A stretch of DNA of 8,250 bases from Bacteroidales bacterium. GTDB lineage: Bacteria > Bacteroidota > Bacteroidia > Bacteroidales > UBA12481. Shown piece after piece: positions 1 to 7,292 of the stretch. The position numbers and the translations under genes were made by a program. Under the pieces are notes generated by a model. The model was not told where the DNA came from. It did no database searches and was given only the letters and a program-made list of their open reading frames with translations. Numbering within the stretch: position 1 is the first letter of the stretch; the number at the start of each line of letters is the position of its first letter. The DNA is taken from positions 1 to 8,250 of the forward strand of contig JAGHDB010000051.1 of NCBI GenBank assembly GCA_021160155.1, in the 5' to 3' direction.

Positions 1-1020
1 CTTTTGCAGAATTTGTGCAGGAGTAGCATTGGGCAGGCCTACCGGCTCTTCATCAAAGAGTCCGAGCCATGCCAGTTTTTTCATCACGGCTCCTTCGGGT
101 TGAAGATTAAATTGCCGGGATAGTTTACTTTGAACCGGTTCATTCTCAGGTCCGGGCAGAAAGGTATTGATAAATCTACGGGCGGTCAGGTTTTCACTTC
201 CTTCAAGATGACAACTGTCGTCGGTCATGCCGAGTTGTACAAAAACATCCCAGGCTTCACAAAAACCGGGACGCCGCAGGGTACCCCTGATCAGGGTGGG
301 AATATCCGGTAAGTTATAAATAGTTCTGTAAATAAGCGAGTTGCGGTTGGGATATACTTCAAAAGTGCCGGCACCTGAAATTTCAGTTAATTGGGTTCTT
401 TTGAACAATTGTTGGTAGGGTATGTACCGGATCTGACTGTTTTCAATAAATGAAGCACAACCCTGGCCGGCCAGAACGACATTTCGCGGGTTCCAGGTAA
501 ATTTGTAATTCCATGGATTGTTATCGGATTCAGGTGCGATCAATCCTCCCGTATATGATTTAAAACTTACCGGAGTACCTCCGTTTTCACGAATATGTTG
601 CAGAATACGTATGGCCGACATGTGGTCAATCCCGGGATCCAGTCCGAGTTCATTTATAAATAAAATATTCCGCTCTCTGGCCTGTTTATCCATTTGCCGC
701 ATTTCTGGTGACAGGTAGGATGCGGTAAGCAAGTTTGTTTTTTCAGTCAGGCAATGTGCAGCAACAAGAGGATGGAACCGTGCCGGAAGCATAGAAACCA
801 CCAAATCTGCTTTTGCAATATAGGTTTTAAGATCGTGGTCGTTGTGTACGTCAAATTTAACGGCTTTTCCGGCCGGATGGTTTCCGATAGCAGCATCGGC
901 ACGTGCCTGGTTGATATCTCCGACAAGGATTTTCCAGTTTGATTCTACGGCATTTTGCAGGAGGTAATCAATCAGGCTTCTCGATGAGAAACCGGCGCCC
1001 AGTACCAATATGGTTTTCAT
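1..1020 (-). CDS. saccharopine dehydrogenase, Lys9-like (3' end beyond the window)
   Basis: The first 340 codons are present, with the ATG at 1018-1020 and no stop before the left edge; the C-terminus is missing. The protein opens with a Rossmann NAD(P)-binding strand and loop (residues 4-13, VLGAGFSSRS). It then matches the saccharopine reductase family closely: SMLPARFHP near residue 76, ASYLSPEMR near 100, the hallmark NELGLDPGIDH at 123-133, YTGGLIAPESDNNPWNYKF at 156-174 and RNVVLAG at 179-185. In fungi the family interconverts saccharopine with glutamate and 2-aminoadipate semialdehyde using NADP(H) in the cytosol. In bacteria it may instead serve lysine breakdown or another opine-type reaction, so the exact substrate is inferred. 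The gene is divergent from mutS across a 150-bp spacer. I see no convincing promoter element on its own strand. Family call is firm; pathway direction is not. Confidence 0.9.
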   Translation of the reverse strand, partial: MKTILVLGAGFSSRSLIDYLLQNAVESNWKILVGDINQARADAAIGNHPAGKAVKFDVHNDHDLKTYIAKADLVVSMLPARFHPLVAAHCLTEKTNLLTASYLSPEMRQMDKQARERNILFINELGLDPGIDHMSAIRILQHIRENGGTPVSFKSYTGGLIAPESDNNPWNYKFTWNPRNVVLAGQGCASFIENSQIRYIPYQQLFKRTQLTEISGAGTFEVYPNRNSLIYRTIYNLPDIPTLIRGTLRRPGFCEAWDVFVQLGMTDDSCHLEGSENLTARRFINTFLPGPENEPVQSKLSRQFNLQPEGAVMKKLAWLGLFDEEPVGLPNATPAQILQK

Positions 1021-1139
1021 AATTGCACAGTTTGCGTGTGATCTGACGAAATTAATGTTTTCTGATGAGGGATGAAATTCTGTTGTCTGTTTGTTAAGAA
1101 TAATTTGAAACGGTACATTCATGGCCGGTGTTTTAGTTT

Positions 1140-1147
1140 TATCTTTG
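1140..1147 (+). promoter_or_regulatory. Bacteroidota -7 promoter element for mutS
   Basis: TATCTTTG is an exact match to the Bacteroidota -7 consensus TAnnTTTG. It ends 23 nt before the ATG at 1171, so transcription would start a few bases downstream and leave a short leader. There is no good TTTG element 19-21 bp upstream; the nearest, at 1104-1107, is too far away. It lies inside the stretch that would be coding if mutS began at 1072, which argues for the 1171 start. The rest of the 1021-1170 spacer shows no hairpin or other recognisable site. Confidence 0.55.
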
Positions 1148-1170
1148 TTCTTATACGATATCATTCTGAG

Positions 1171-3786
1171 ATGGCAAAACCGGCAGTGATAGCAGATACT
1201 CCTTTAATGAAGCAGTATACTTCATTTAAGAACAAATATCCTGATGCCATATTGCTGTTCAGAGTGGGAGATTTTTACGAAACTTTCTCGGAAGATGCCA
1301 TTAAAGCTTCGCGTATTCTCGGTATTACACTGACACGGAGGGCTAACGGAGCTGCCAGTTATGTTGAGCTGGCCGGTTTCCCTTATCACGCATTGGATAC
1401 TTATCTGCCCAGATTGGTCAGGTCGGGTGAAAGAGTGGCGATATGTGAGCAGTTGGAAGACCCCAAACTGACAAAAAAGATTGTAAAAAGAGGGGTAACG
1501 GAGTTGGTTACGCCAGGTGTTTCTATCAATGATCAGATTCTTGAGCATCGTGAAAATAACTTTTTAGCAGCCATACATTTTGATCGGAGGATAGCCGGAG
1601 TCTCTTTTCTGGATATTTCAACCGGTGAATACCTGGTTGCAGCCGGAACGGTGGATTATATAGATCAATTGCTGAGTAGCTTTACGCCAAAAGAGGTGTT
1701 GTTTCAGAAAGGAACGGAGTCGCATTTTGGAGAGACGTTTGGTCATAAATATTATACGTATGGTCTGGATGACTGGATATTTACCTATGATGCTGCTCAT
1801 GAGCGGTTGACCAGGCAATTTGAGACAGTCACGCTCAAAGGTTTCGGTATTGAGGACCAGGCTGCCGGAGTGATTGCTGCGGGGGCTATTCTTTATTATC
1901 TCGACCTGACAGAGCATGAAAAAACCAGACATATCAGCAGAATATCCAGAATTGAAGAAAACCGGTATGTTTGGCTTGATAAGTTTACGATTCGTAATCT
2001 GGAGCTTTTTCAATCCATCAATGAGGGCGCCAAAACCCTGGTGGAGGTCATAGATGAAACGTTATCTCCTCCCGGAGCCAGGTTGCTGAAACGTTGGATG
2101 GCGTTGCCATTGAAAGAAGTCCAACCCTTGAATGAGCGATTGAATGTGGTTGGATATTTTATCGAACGTTCTGATTTTCGTGACCATATCGAATTGAATA
2201 TAAGTCATATAGGGGATCTGGAGCGATTAATATCAAAAGCTTCGGTGGGTCGCATTACCCCACGTGAAGTGGTTCAGTTGAAAAATGCCCTGGCAGCTAT
2301 TGAACCGGTGAAGATAGCCTGTGAAGCGGCTGATGAAGCTACTCTGCGACAGATAGGGAAGAAACTGGATCTCTGTATCGACATTCGCGACCGGATCGGG
2401 CGGGAGCTTGTTGAAGATGCCCCGCAACAAATTGGTAAAGGGCGAGTGATTGCCGAGGGTATTTCAACTACGCTGGATGAGTTGCGGCAGATTGCTTTTT
2501 CAGGGAAGGATTACCTGGCCGGATTGCAGGAGAGTGAAAGCAAACGCACCGGCATACCCTCGTTAAAGGTGGGATTTAATAATGTATTCGGATACTATTT
2601 TGAGGTCAGAAATACTCATAAAGATAAAGTACCGGAAGAATGGGTTCGAAAACAAACCCTGGTCAGTGCCGAGCGTTATGTAAACCAGGAGTTAAAAGAT
2701 TATGAATCACGAATCCTGGGAGCAGAAGAAAAAATTCTTGAATTGGAACAGCGATTATTCAATGAACTGGTCAGGAGTCTGGCCGGTTATGTCAAATCTA
2801 TCCAGCAGAATGCCCGCCTGATAGCCCGTCTCGATGTACTCAGATCATTTGCCGCCGTAGCTGTTTTAAATAATTATATTCGACCGGAATTAACCGTTGA
2901 GGGCAAACTTGAAATACGTAAGGGTCGTCATCCGGTGATTGAAAAACAACTTCCACCCGGAGATCCATACATTGCCAATGATCTTTTTCTTGATCCCGAC
3001 AGTCAGCAGATTATGATTATTACAGGGCCTAATATGGCCGGTAAATCCGCCCTGCTCCGGCAAACGGCCCTGATCGTGCTGATGGCACAAATTGGGTGTT
3101 GGGTGCCTGCTGAATCCGCACGTATCGGTTTGGTAGATAAGATATTTACACGAGTTGGTGCTTCGGATAATCTTTCTCTTGGCGAATCCACTTTTATGGT
3201 TGAGATGCATGAAGCGGCAGCGATCATCAACAATATCAGCGACCGAAGTCTCATTCTTTTTGATGAATTGGGAAGAGGAACCAGTACTTACGACGGGATC
3301 TCCATTGCCTGGGCCATAGTAGAATACATTCATGAACATCCCCGTTTCAGGGCTAAGACACTTTTTGCGACTCATTACCATGAGCTTAACGAGATGGAAA
3401 AATCCTTTAAAAGGGTTAAGAACTATAATGTCTCAGTCAGAGAGGTGGATAATAAAGTCATCTTCCTAAGAAAACTGGTCCGCGGTGGTAGTGAACACAG
3501 TTTTGGAATTCATGTAGCCAGAATGGCCGGAATGCCAAAATCCATTGTGAAAAGGTCTGCAGAGATTCTTGAAGAGCTGGAACAGTCGCACCGGAAAGAG
3601 CTGATGAATGAGCCGGTTCGAGGATTGGCACAGACACGTGAAGGATTTCAACTGAGTTTTGTGCAGTTGGATGATCCGGTTTTGAAAGAGATCCGTGATG
3701 AGATTGCCAGTCTGGATATTGAAAATCTCACACCGCTGGAGGCTTTGAACAAACTCAATGAGATCAAGAAAATCGCCGGATTATAA
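1171..3786 (+). CDS. mutS: DNA mismatch repair protein MutS
   Basis: This is a full-length 871-residue MutS, the ATPase that binds mispaired and looped DNA and recruits MutL. The N-terminal mismatch-binding domain carries the Phe-x-Glu motif (F35-Y36-E37 in GDFYETF). The connector, lever and clamp domains follow. The C-terminal ABC-type ATPase has Walker [10 protein letters not shown] (619-627, with K625), the signature region [19 protein letters not shown], Walker [14 protein letters not shown] (D698, E699) and the FATHYHEL switch motif. A helix-turn-helix dimerisation tail ends the protein, and QLSFV at 827-831 resembles the beta-clamp-binding motif. The reading frame extends upstream to an ATG at 1072, but those 33 extra residues are not MutS-like and contain a promoter element, so the start at 1171 ([16 protein letters not shown]) is preferred. 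No terminator follows; the next promoter begins 10 nt after the stop. Confidence 0.98.
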   Translation: MAKPAVIADTPLMKQYTSFKNKYPDAILLFRVGDFYETFSEDAIKASRILGITLTRRANGAASYVELAGFPYHALDTYLPRLVRSGERVAICEQLEDPKLTKKIVKRGVTELVTPGVSINDQILEHRENNFLAAIHFDRRIAGVSFLDISTGEYLVAAGTVDYIDQLLSSFTPKEVLFQKGTESHFGETFGHKYYTYGLDDWIFTYDAAHERLTRQFETVTLKGFGIEDQAAGVIAAGAILYYLDLTEHEKTRHISRISRIEENRYVWLDKFTIRNLELFQSINEGAKTLVEVIDETLSPPGARLLKRWMALPLKEVQPLNERLNVVGYFIERSDFRDHIELNISHIGDLERLISKASVGRITPREVVQLKNALAAIEPVKIACEAADEATLRQIGKKLDLCIDIRDRIGRELVEDAPQQIGKGRVIAEGISTTLDELRQIAFSGKDYLAGLQESESKRTGIPSLKVGFNNVFGYYFEVRNTHKDKVPEEWVRKQTLVSAERYVNQELKDYESRILGAEEKILELEQRLFNELVRSLAGYVKSIQQNARLIARLDVLRSFAAVAVLNNYIRPELTVEGKLEIRKGRHPVIEKQLPPGDPYIANDLFLDPDSQQIMIITGPNMAGKSALLRQTALIVLMAQIGCWVPAESARIGLVDKIFTRVGASDNLSLGESTFMVEMHEAAAIINNISDRSLILFDELGRGTSTYDGISIAWAIVEYIHEHPRFRAKTLFATHYHELNEMEKSFKRVKNYNVSVREVDNKVIFLRKLVRGGSEHSFGIHVARMAGMPKSIVKRSAEILEELEQSHRKELMNEPVRGLAQTREGFQLSFVQLDDPVLKEIRDEIASLDIENLTPLEALNKLNEIKKIAGL

Positions 3787-3795
3787 AAAAAATTT

Positions 3796-3803
3796 TATAT
3801 TTG
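3796..3803 (+). promoter_or_regulatory. promoter -7 element for the tRNA-Gly/tRNA-Leu pair
   Basis: TATATTTG matches TAnnTTTG exactly. It lies between the mutS stop and tRNA-Gly, 11 nt before the mature tRNA. No TTTG element is found 19-21 bp upstream, where the sequence is still mutS coding. It probably drives both tRNAs and may read on into the isomerase gene, since no other promoter or terminator is seen before it. Confidence 0.6.
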
Positions 3804-3814
3804 CATTCCCAAAT

Positions 3815-3887
<73 letters not shown>

Positions 3888-3907
3888 CTTTTTTTTACTA
3901 CCCACTT

Positions 3908-3992
3908 GCCCGAGTGGCGGAATTGGTAGACGCGCTGGACTTAAAATCCAGTGGCCATTTTGGCCGTACCGGTTCGAGTCCGGTCCCGGGCA
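3908..3992 (+). tRNA. tRNA-Leu (anticodon TAA)
   Basis: This is an 85-nt class II tRNA, starting 20 nt after tRNA-Gly. The anticodon stem CTGGA/TCCAG carries the loop CTTAAAA (anticodon TAA, reading TTA and TTG). The long variable arm has a GGCC/GGCC stem around ATTTT, as expected for leucine. The T arm is ACCGG-TTCGAGT-CCGGT. The acceptor strands GCCCGAG and CCCGGGC pair except at position 6, where A faces C (A6-C67). The discriminator is A, as leucyl-tRNA synthetase expects, and CCA is not encoded. It is probably co-transcribed with tRNA-Gly. Confidence 0.96.
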
Positions 3993-3998
3993 CGATTC

Positions 3999-4035
3999 AA
4001 GGCTAAAGGCAAAAGGCTAAAGATCAAAGGCAAAG
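3999..4035 (+). repeat. A/G-rich short direct repeats (AAGGCTAAAG / AAAGGCAAAG)
   Basis: AAGGCTAAAG occurs twice, at 3999-4008 and 4013-4022, and the related AAAGGCAAAG lies at 4026-4035. Together they fill nearly all of the 47-nt gap between tRNA-Leu and the isomerase ATG. The last copy's AAAGG could double as a weak ribosome-binding site. No hairpin or promoter element is visible. Confidence 0.6.
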
Positions 4036-4039
4036 ACTT

Positions 4040-4618
4040 ATGAAAAAGAGTGCGGTTGGCTTGTTTCTGTTATTTTTATTAACCGGATTGGTTTCCTGTG
4101 CACATAAGAACCCATTGGTGGAGATTGTAACAGCCAAGGGAAGAATTACGGTTGAATTATATATTGACAAGGCTCCTGTTACTGCCGGTCGTTTTTTGGA
4201 ATTGGCCAGAAAAGGAATATATGACGGGGGCAGTTTTTACCGGACAGTTAATGGGGCAAATGATACTAATCCGGTATTGATTAAAGTGATACAGGGAGGG
4301 ATTTCTACCAAAAAGGATGTACCTGAATTATCACCCATCCGGCATGAGACTACCGAAGAGACCGGTGTAAAACATGTAACCGGAACGATCAGCATGGCAC
4401 GTAACAAGCCGGGATCTGCCAGAAGTGAATTTTTTATCTGTCTTCGGGGCGAACCTGAATTGGATTTTGGTGGATTGAGAAATCCTGATGGTCAGGGTTT
4501 TGCCGCTTTCGGTAAAGTTGTTGACGGGATGAGTACGGTATTGAAAATTTATCAAAGCACGGCTCGTGGACAACGATTAGATCCCCTGATTCCTATTGAA
4601 AAGATGAGCGTTAAATAG
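4040..4618 (+). CDS. cyclophilin-type peptidyl-prolyl cis-trans isomerase, predicted lipoprotein
   Basis: The protein has 192 residues. It begins with a lipoprotein signal peptide (positive MKK, hydrophobic core, lipobox L17-V-S-C20), so it is probably anchored in the envelope with its domain outside the cytoplasm. The rest is a single cyclophilin domain: VEIVTAKGRITVELY, FYR (R68, matching the catalytic Arg of cyclophilin A), VIQGG (Q85), GTISMARNKPGSARSEFFI (115-133) and GFAAFGKVVDGM (153-164). Compared with human cyclophilin A the Arg-to-Gln spacing is 17 rather than 8 residues, an insertion shared as I recall by a bacterial cyclophilin subgroup. The usual Q in SQFF is E130, and the Trp of the cyclosporin pocket appears to be absent. 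It should catalyse X-Pro isomerisation in exported proteins, though activity is inferred. It follows the tRNA pair with no separate promoter seen. Confidence 0.93.
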   Translation: MKKSAVGLFLLFLLTGLVSCAHKNPLVEIVTAKGRITVELYIDKAPVTAGRFLELARKGIYDGGSFYRTVNGANDTNPVLIKVIQGGISTKKDVPELSPIRHETTEETGVKHVTGTISMARNKPGSARSEFFICLRGEPELDFGGLRNPDGQGFAAFGKVVDGMSTVLKIYQSTARGQRLDPLIPIEKMSVK

Positions 4619-4650
4619 AGCCTTTCCATTCAAGGTAATTATTGGATTAT

Positions 4651-5097
4651 ATGATCAGGAAAGCGGTACCCGATGATATTAACTGGATTACCCGGTGTCA
4701 GGTGGCTATGGCCGATGAAACCGAAGGATTACGACTGGAAACTGCAGTCGTCAGAAAAGGAGTTACAACGGTCTTACTGGATTCTTCCCATGGTTTCTAC
4801 CTGATATATGAAGAGAAAGGCCAACCTACAGGCTGTCTGATGGTTACCAAGGAATGGTCTGATTGGCGGGCCCAAACCGTTTGGTGGATACAGTCGCTTT
4901 ATGTATTACCCGGTTGGAGACAAAAAGGGATTTTCAGTTCCATGTTTGCTTATCTGAAAGAGCAGGTTCTTCAATCTGATGACATAGCGGGAATCCGTCT
5001 CTATGTCGACCGGTTAAACAGTGTAGCCCAAAAAGTTTATGAAACGGTCGGGATGAACGGGGCGCATTACCGTTTGTATGAATGGATGAAACAATAA
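4651..5097 (+). CDS. GNAT-family N-acetyltransferase
   Basis: The protein has 148 residues from the ATG at 4651 and covers one GNAT domain. The N-terminal MIRKAVPDDINWI is a typical GNAT opening. The acetyl-CoA-binding motif A is LYVLPGWRQKGIFSSMF (residues 83-99), with R90-Q-K-G93 forming the pyrophosphate loop. Motif B is RLYVDRLNSVAQKVYETVGM (116-135), with N123 and Y130. WSDWRAQTVWWIQS just before motif A resembles a conserved group of uncharacterised Bacteroidota GNAT proteins. The acceptor substrate is unknown. A TTG at 4642 is an alternative start three codons upstream; AAGG at 4632-4635 is better spaced for it, so the start is not certain. The gene lies 32 nt after the isomerase on the same strand, probably co-transcribed, and its stop is 6 nt from the end of the convergent methyltransferase gene. 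Confidence 0.9.
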   Translation: MIRKAVPDDINWITRCQVAMADETEGLRLETAVVRKGVTTVLLDSSHGFYLIYEEKGQPTGCLMVTKEWSDWRAQTVWWIQSLYVLPGWRQKGIFSSMFAYLKEQVLQSDDIAGIRLYVDRLNSVAQKVYETVGMNGAHYRLYEWMKQ

Positions 5098-5103
5098 GAG
5101 TGA

Positions 5104-5775
5104 TCAGTCTTTTATTTTACGTATCAGCATCATTCCGTCGAAAACCGGGAGCAGAAGTTGTTCCACACGTTGATCCTGACGGATTAATTCATTGAATTCC
5201 ATGATCCCCCTTGTATAATGGTCTCTTCCGGGGATCTGTTTTTCCAATACTTTACCGCTCCAGAGCACATTATCCGCCAGGATAAAACCACCCGGCTTTA
5301 TTTTAGGGAATAGTGTTTTGTAATAGCTTGAATATTCGCTTTTTTCTCCATCTATAAAAGCCAGATCAAACTGAATATTGAAATCAGGTATGATTTGCAG
5401 TGCATCCCCGATATGCAGATGAATTTGGGACTGCCAGGGTGATTGATCCAGCCATTTGCGGCAGAAAGGCTCAATCTCATCGTTCTTTTCAATAGTATGA
5501 AGGGATCCTCCGGCGAGCAAACCCTCAGCCAGGCAAAGGGTCCCGTAACCGGTGAATGTACCGATCTCTAAAATATTTTGTGGTTGGATCATGCAAGAGA
5601 GAAAAGCCAGTAAACGACCGGTGAAATGATCGCTGCTGCGTCTGGGATGATATATTTTAAGATAGGTTTCACGGTACAGTTTTTTTAATAATGGAGATTC
5701 TTCTGAAGTATGGCGACGCATGTATTTTTCAAGACGCGTATCGTCTAATCCGATATGCTTAAAGAAAAAACTCAT
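5104..5775 (-). CDS. SAM-dependent O-methyltransferase (caffeoyl-CoA OMT-like family)
   Basis: The protein has 223 residues, usual for the cation-dependent class I O-methyltransferases (Methyltransf_3 / COMT-like). SAM-binding motif I is ILEIGTFTGYGT (68-79) with E70. The acidic residue after the next strand is in TIEK. FDLAFIDGEKSEY (136-148) and GGFILADNVLWSGKV (162-176) supply D142, D168 and N169, which correspond to the metal ligands of this family. The C-terminal LLPVFDGMMLIRK is also typical. It is cytosolic; bacterial members often methylate catechol-like hydroxyls, but this substrate is unknown. Its ATG overlaps the TGA of the M16 peptidase (ATGA, 5772-5775), so the two are probably translationally coupled and transcribed from the promoter near 7028. 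It converges on the GNAT gene with only 6 nt between stops and no evident terminator. Confidence 0.94.
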   Translation of the reverse strand: MSFFFKHIGLDDTRLEKYMRRHTSEESPLLKKLYRETYLKIYHPRRSSDHFTGRLLAFLSCMIQPQNILEIGTFTGYGTLCLAEGLLAGGSLHTIEKNDEIEPFCRKWLDQSPWQSQIHLHIGDALQIIPDFNIQFDLAFIDGEKSEYSSYYKTLFPKIKPGGFILADNVLWSGKVLEKQIPGRDHYTRGIMEFNELIRQDQRVEQLLLPVFDGMMLIRKIKD

Positions 5776-6998
5776 TGAAAAATAAGGGTACTTAACTGAT
5801 TGGGATCAAGAATCTCATTAGCTGTCTCAATCAATTGAGATGAAGTTATGGACTCAATAGTACGACTGATTACTTTATAAGAATCGAAGCGGTTAAATAG
5901 CAGAAAAGATTTTGCTACCGTCAATATCAGATTTTCACGGTTTTCAGAGGCGATGGCAATTTGTCCGAGTATCTGGTTTTTAGCACGACGTAACTGCAAG
6001 GTCCCCAATTTCTTAGTCCGAAGTTTATTTAATTCGTAGTGAACCAGTTTAATACTTTTATCCAGTTTTTCTTTATCGGTTCCAAAATAAACAGAGAGCA
6101 CACCGGTATCAAAATATGGAGTAAAAGTAGACTCGATATCATAAGCATAAGCATGCTTTTCACGGAGTGAAAGATTCAGTCTTGAGTTGAGTCCCTGACC
6201 ACCAAGCAGGTTATTAAGCAGCATCAGAGTCAGCCTGCGTTGATCCATTACATTATAGGCGATATTACCCATGATGCAGTGGGCCTGGTGGGTATTTATC
6301 CGGTTTATTTTTTCCCGGGTACGGTACCCTGTAAACGGATCTCTGTGCCAGTCCCGCACCCGTTCAGGAATATCACCGAAATGTTTTTCAACCAGTCGAA
6401 CCAATTTTGAGAATTTGATTTGTCCGGTAGAACAGATAACCATCTGGTCGGTATGGTAATTACGGTTCATAAATCTGAAAATATCATCCCGGGTAAATGA
6501 TTGTAATTGTCTGGGGGTACCCAGAATATTTCGTCCAATGGGATGTTTATGGAATACCAGTTCTTCAAAGTCGTCAAAGATCAGATCGGCGGGATTATCT
6601 TTACAGGAGTTAATTTCATCAATGATCACGGCTTTCTCTTTTTCCAGTTCATTTACAGGAAAAATGGAGTGAAAAACAATATCAGACAGCAGGTCCAGGG
6701 CACGGTCATAATGAGGATTCAGAAATGCCGTATAAAAAGCGGTTTCCTCTTTAGTAGTATAGGCATTGATCTCGCCACCCACATCATCCATTCTGCTTAA
6801 AATATGGTATGCTTTTCGCCGGGTGGTTCCTTTGAAAATAACATGTTCAATAAAATGGGCAATACCGTGTTCATGCTCTTTTTCATCCCTTGAGCCGGTG
6901 TTAACCAGCAGTCCGCAATAAGCGACCGGTCTGTTGTCCGGAAGATGCACCAACCGGAGGCCATTGGCGAGAGTGTGAGTTTGGTATTCCAATTTCAA
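5772..6998 (-). CDS. M16-family zinc metallopeptidase (processing-peptidase/insulinase-like), TTG start
   Basis: The protein has 408 residues, the length of the single-unit M16B peptidases related to the beta subunit of mitochondrial processing peptidase. The inverted zinc motif HxxEH is intact (H48-F-I-E51-H52, within GIAHFIEHVIFKGT). The third zinc ligand is E128, in KAVIIDEI, 76 residues after H52 as in this group. The C-terminal half has GGQGLNSRLNLSLREKHAYAY, the substrate-binding region with its conserved Arg and Tyr. It has no signal peptide, so a cytosolic peptide-processing role is likely; the substrate is unknown. The start is a TTG at 6996-6998: an in-frame TAA lies two codons upstream and the first in-frame ATG would come only at residue 70, past the zinc motif. 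It is the first gene of an operon with the O-methyltransferase, overlapping it by 4 nt, and has a promoter element just upstream. Confidence 0.95.
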   Translation of the reverse strand: MKLEYQTHTLANGLRLVHLPDNRPVAYCGLLVNTGSRDEKEHEHGIAHFIEHVIFKGTTRRKAYHILSRMDDVGGEINAYTTKEETAFYTAFLNPHYDRALDLLSDIVFHSIFPVNELEKEKAVIIDEINSCKDNPADLIFDDFEELVFHKHPIGRNILGTPRQLQSFTRDDIFRFMNRNYHTDQMVICSTGQIKFSKLVRLVEKHFGDIPERVRDWHRDPFTGYRTREKINRINTHQAHCIMGNIAYNVMDQRRLTLMLLNNLLGGQGLNSRLNLSLREKHAYAYDIESTFTPYFDTGVLSVYFGTDKEKLDKSIKLVHYELNKLRTKKLGTLQLRRAKNQILGQIAIASENRENLILTVAKSFLLFNRFDSYKVISRTIESITSSQLIETANEILDPNQLSTLIFQ

Positions 6999-7020
6999 AA
7001 ATTATTCACTTGAAAACCTG

Positions 7021-7028
7021 CAAAGTTA
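7021..7028 (-). promoter_or_regulatory. Bacteroidota -7 promoter element for the M16 peptidase operon
   Basis: On the minus strand this reads TAACTTTG, an exact TAnnTTTG match, ending 22 nt before the TTG start of the peptidase. No TTTG element sits at the usual distance upstream. It supports the TTG start, because any more distal start would fall upstream of the promoter or run into the in-frame stop. Confidence 0.55.
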
Positions 7029-7066
7029 CAAAACATTGTTCTCCTGCCCTTTTTTAGTGGTTGCTT

Positions 7067-7097
7067 TTTGCCAGATTAATATTTTGCTTTACATTTG
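7067..7097 (+). promoter_or_regulatory. complete Bacteroidota housekeeping promoter for tRNA-Phe
   Basis: TTTG at 7067-7070 is followed after exactly 19 bp by TACATTTG at 7090-7097. Both elements and the spacing fit the Bacteroidota primary-sigma consensus TTTG-N19-21-TAnnTTTG. The mature tRNA begins 14 nt later. It is divergent from the peptidase promoter at 7021-7028. Confidence 0.8.
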
Positions 7098-7111
7098 TTG
7101 CCCAAATAGGG

Positions 7112-7184
7112 GGTACCATAGCTCAGTCGGTAGAGCAACGGACTGAAAATCCGTGAGTCCCTGGTTCGATTCCGGGTGGTACCA
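7112..7184 (+). tRNA. tRNA-Phe (anticodon GAA)
   Basis: A full 73-nt cloverleaf: the acceptor GGTACCA pairs perfectly with TGGTACC, the D stem is GCTC/GAGC, and the anticodon stem ACGGA/TCCGT carries the loop CTGAAAA (anticodon GAA). The T arm is CCTGG-TTCGATT-CCGGG with one T-G wobble. The discriminator is A. CCA is not encoded. It stands alone, with its own promoter and terminator. Confidence 0.98.
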
Positions 7185-7188
7185 CGAG

Positions 7189-7218
7189 AAAATAGCCGGC
7201 CAAAAGCCGGCTATTTTT
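7189..7218 (+). terminator. intrinsic terminator after tRNA-Phe
   Basis: AAAATAGCCGGC (7189-7200) and GCCGGCTATTTT (7206-7217) form a perfect 12-bp stem around the 5-nt loop CAAAA. The stem's own final T run plus T7218 gives a five-T tail. It starts 4 nt after the tRNA. The A-run on the left means it could also work on the minus strand, though no minus-strand gene reads into it within the window. Confidence 0.9.
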
Positions 7219-7220
7219 GT

Positions 7221-7250
7221 GTGGGTGTGAGTGTGGGTGTGGGTGTGGGA
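7221..7250 (+). repeat. G-rich hexamer tandem repeat (GTGGGT)5
   Basis: There are five consecutive hexamers: GTGGGT, GTGAGT, GTGGGT, GTGGGT, GTGGGA. The second and last units each differ by one base. The tract holds four GGG runs, three of them only 3 nt apart, so it could fold as a G-quadruplex. It sits between the tRNA-Phe terminator and the secreted protease gene, 42 nt before its ATG. Confidence 0.85.
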
Positions 7251-7292
7251 ATTTGTTATTATATTTCACACAAACTTTGAAGTGTACTTTAG

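Noticed and set aside
518..942. Two short plus-strand open frames
   Set aside because: Both lie opposite the saccharopine dehydrogenase gene, whose protein is clearly conserved in this region.
2890..3381. Open frame of 163 codons on the minus strand inside mutS
   Set aside because: It lies opposite the highly conserved ATPase domain of mutS and its translation has no protein-like features.
3888..3896. T-tract after tRNA-Gly as a terminator
   Set aside because: There is no hairpin other than the tRNA itself, and tRNA-Leu begins 12 nt later without its own promoter, so read-through is more likely.
5098..5110. TGATCA palindrome between the convergent genes as a terminator or operator
   Set aside because: The symmetry extends only over the six-base core, too short to form a useful hairpin, and it can occur by chance.
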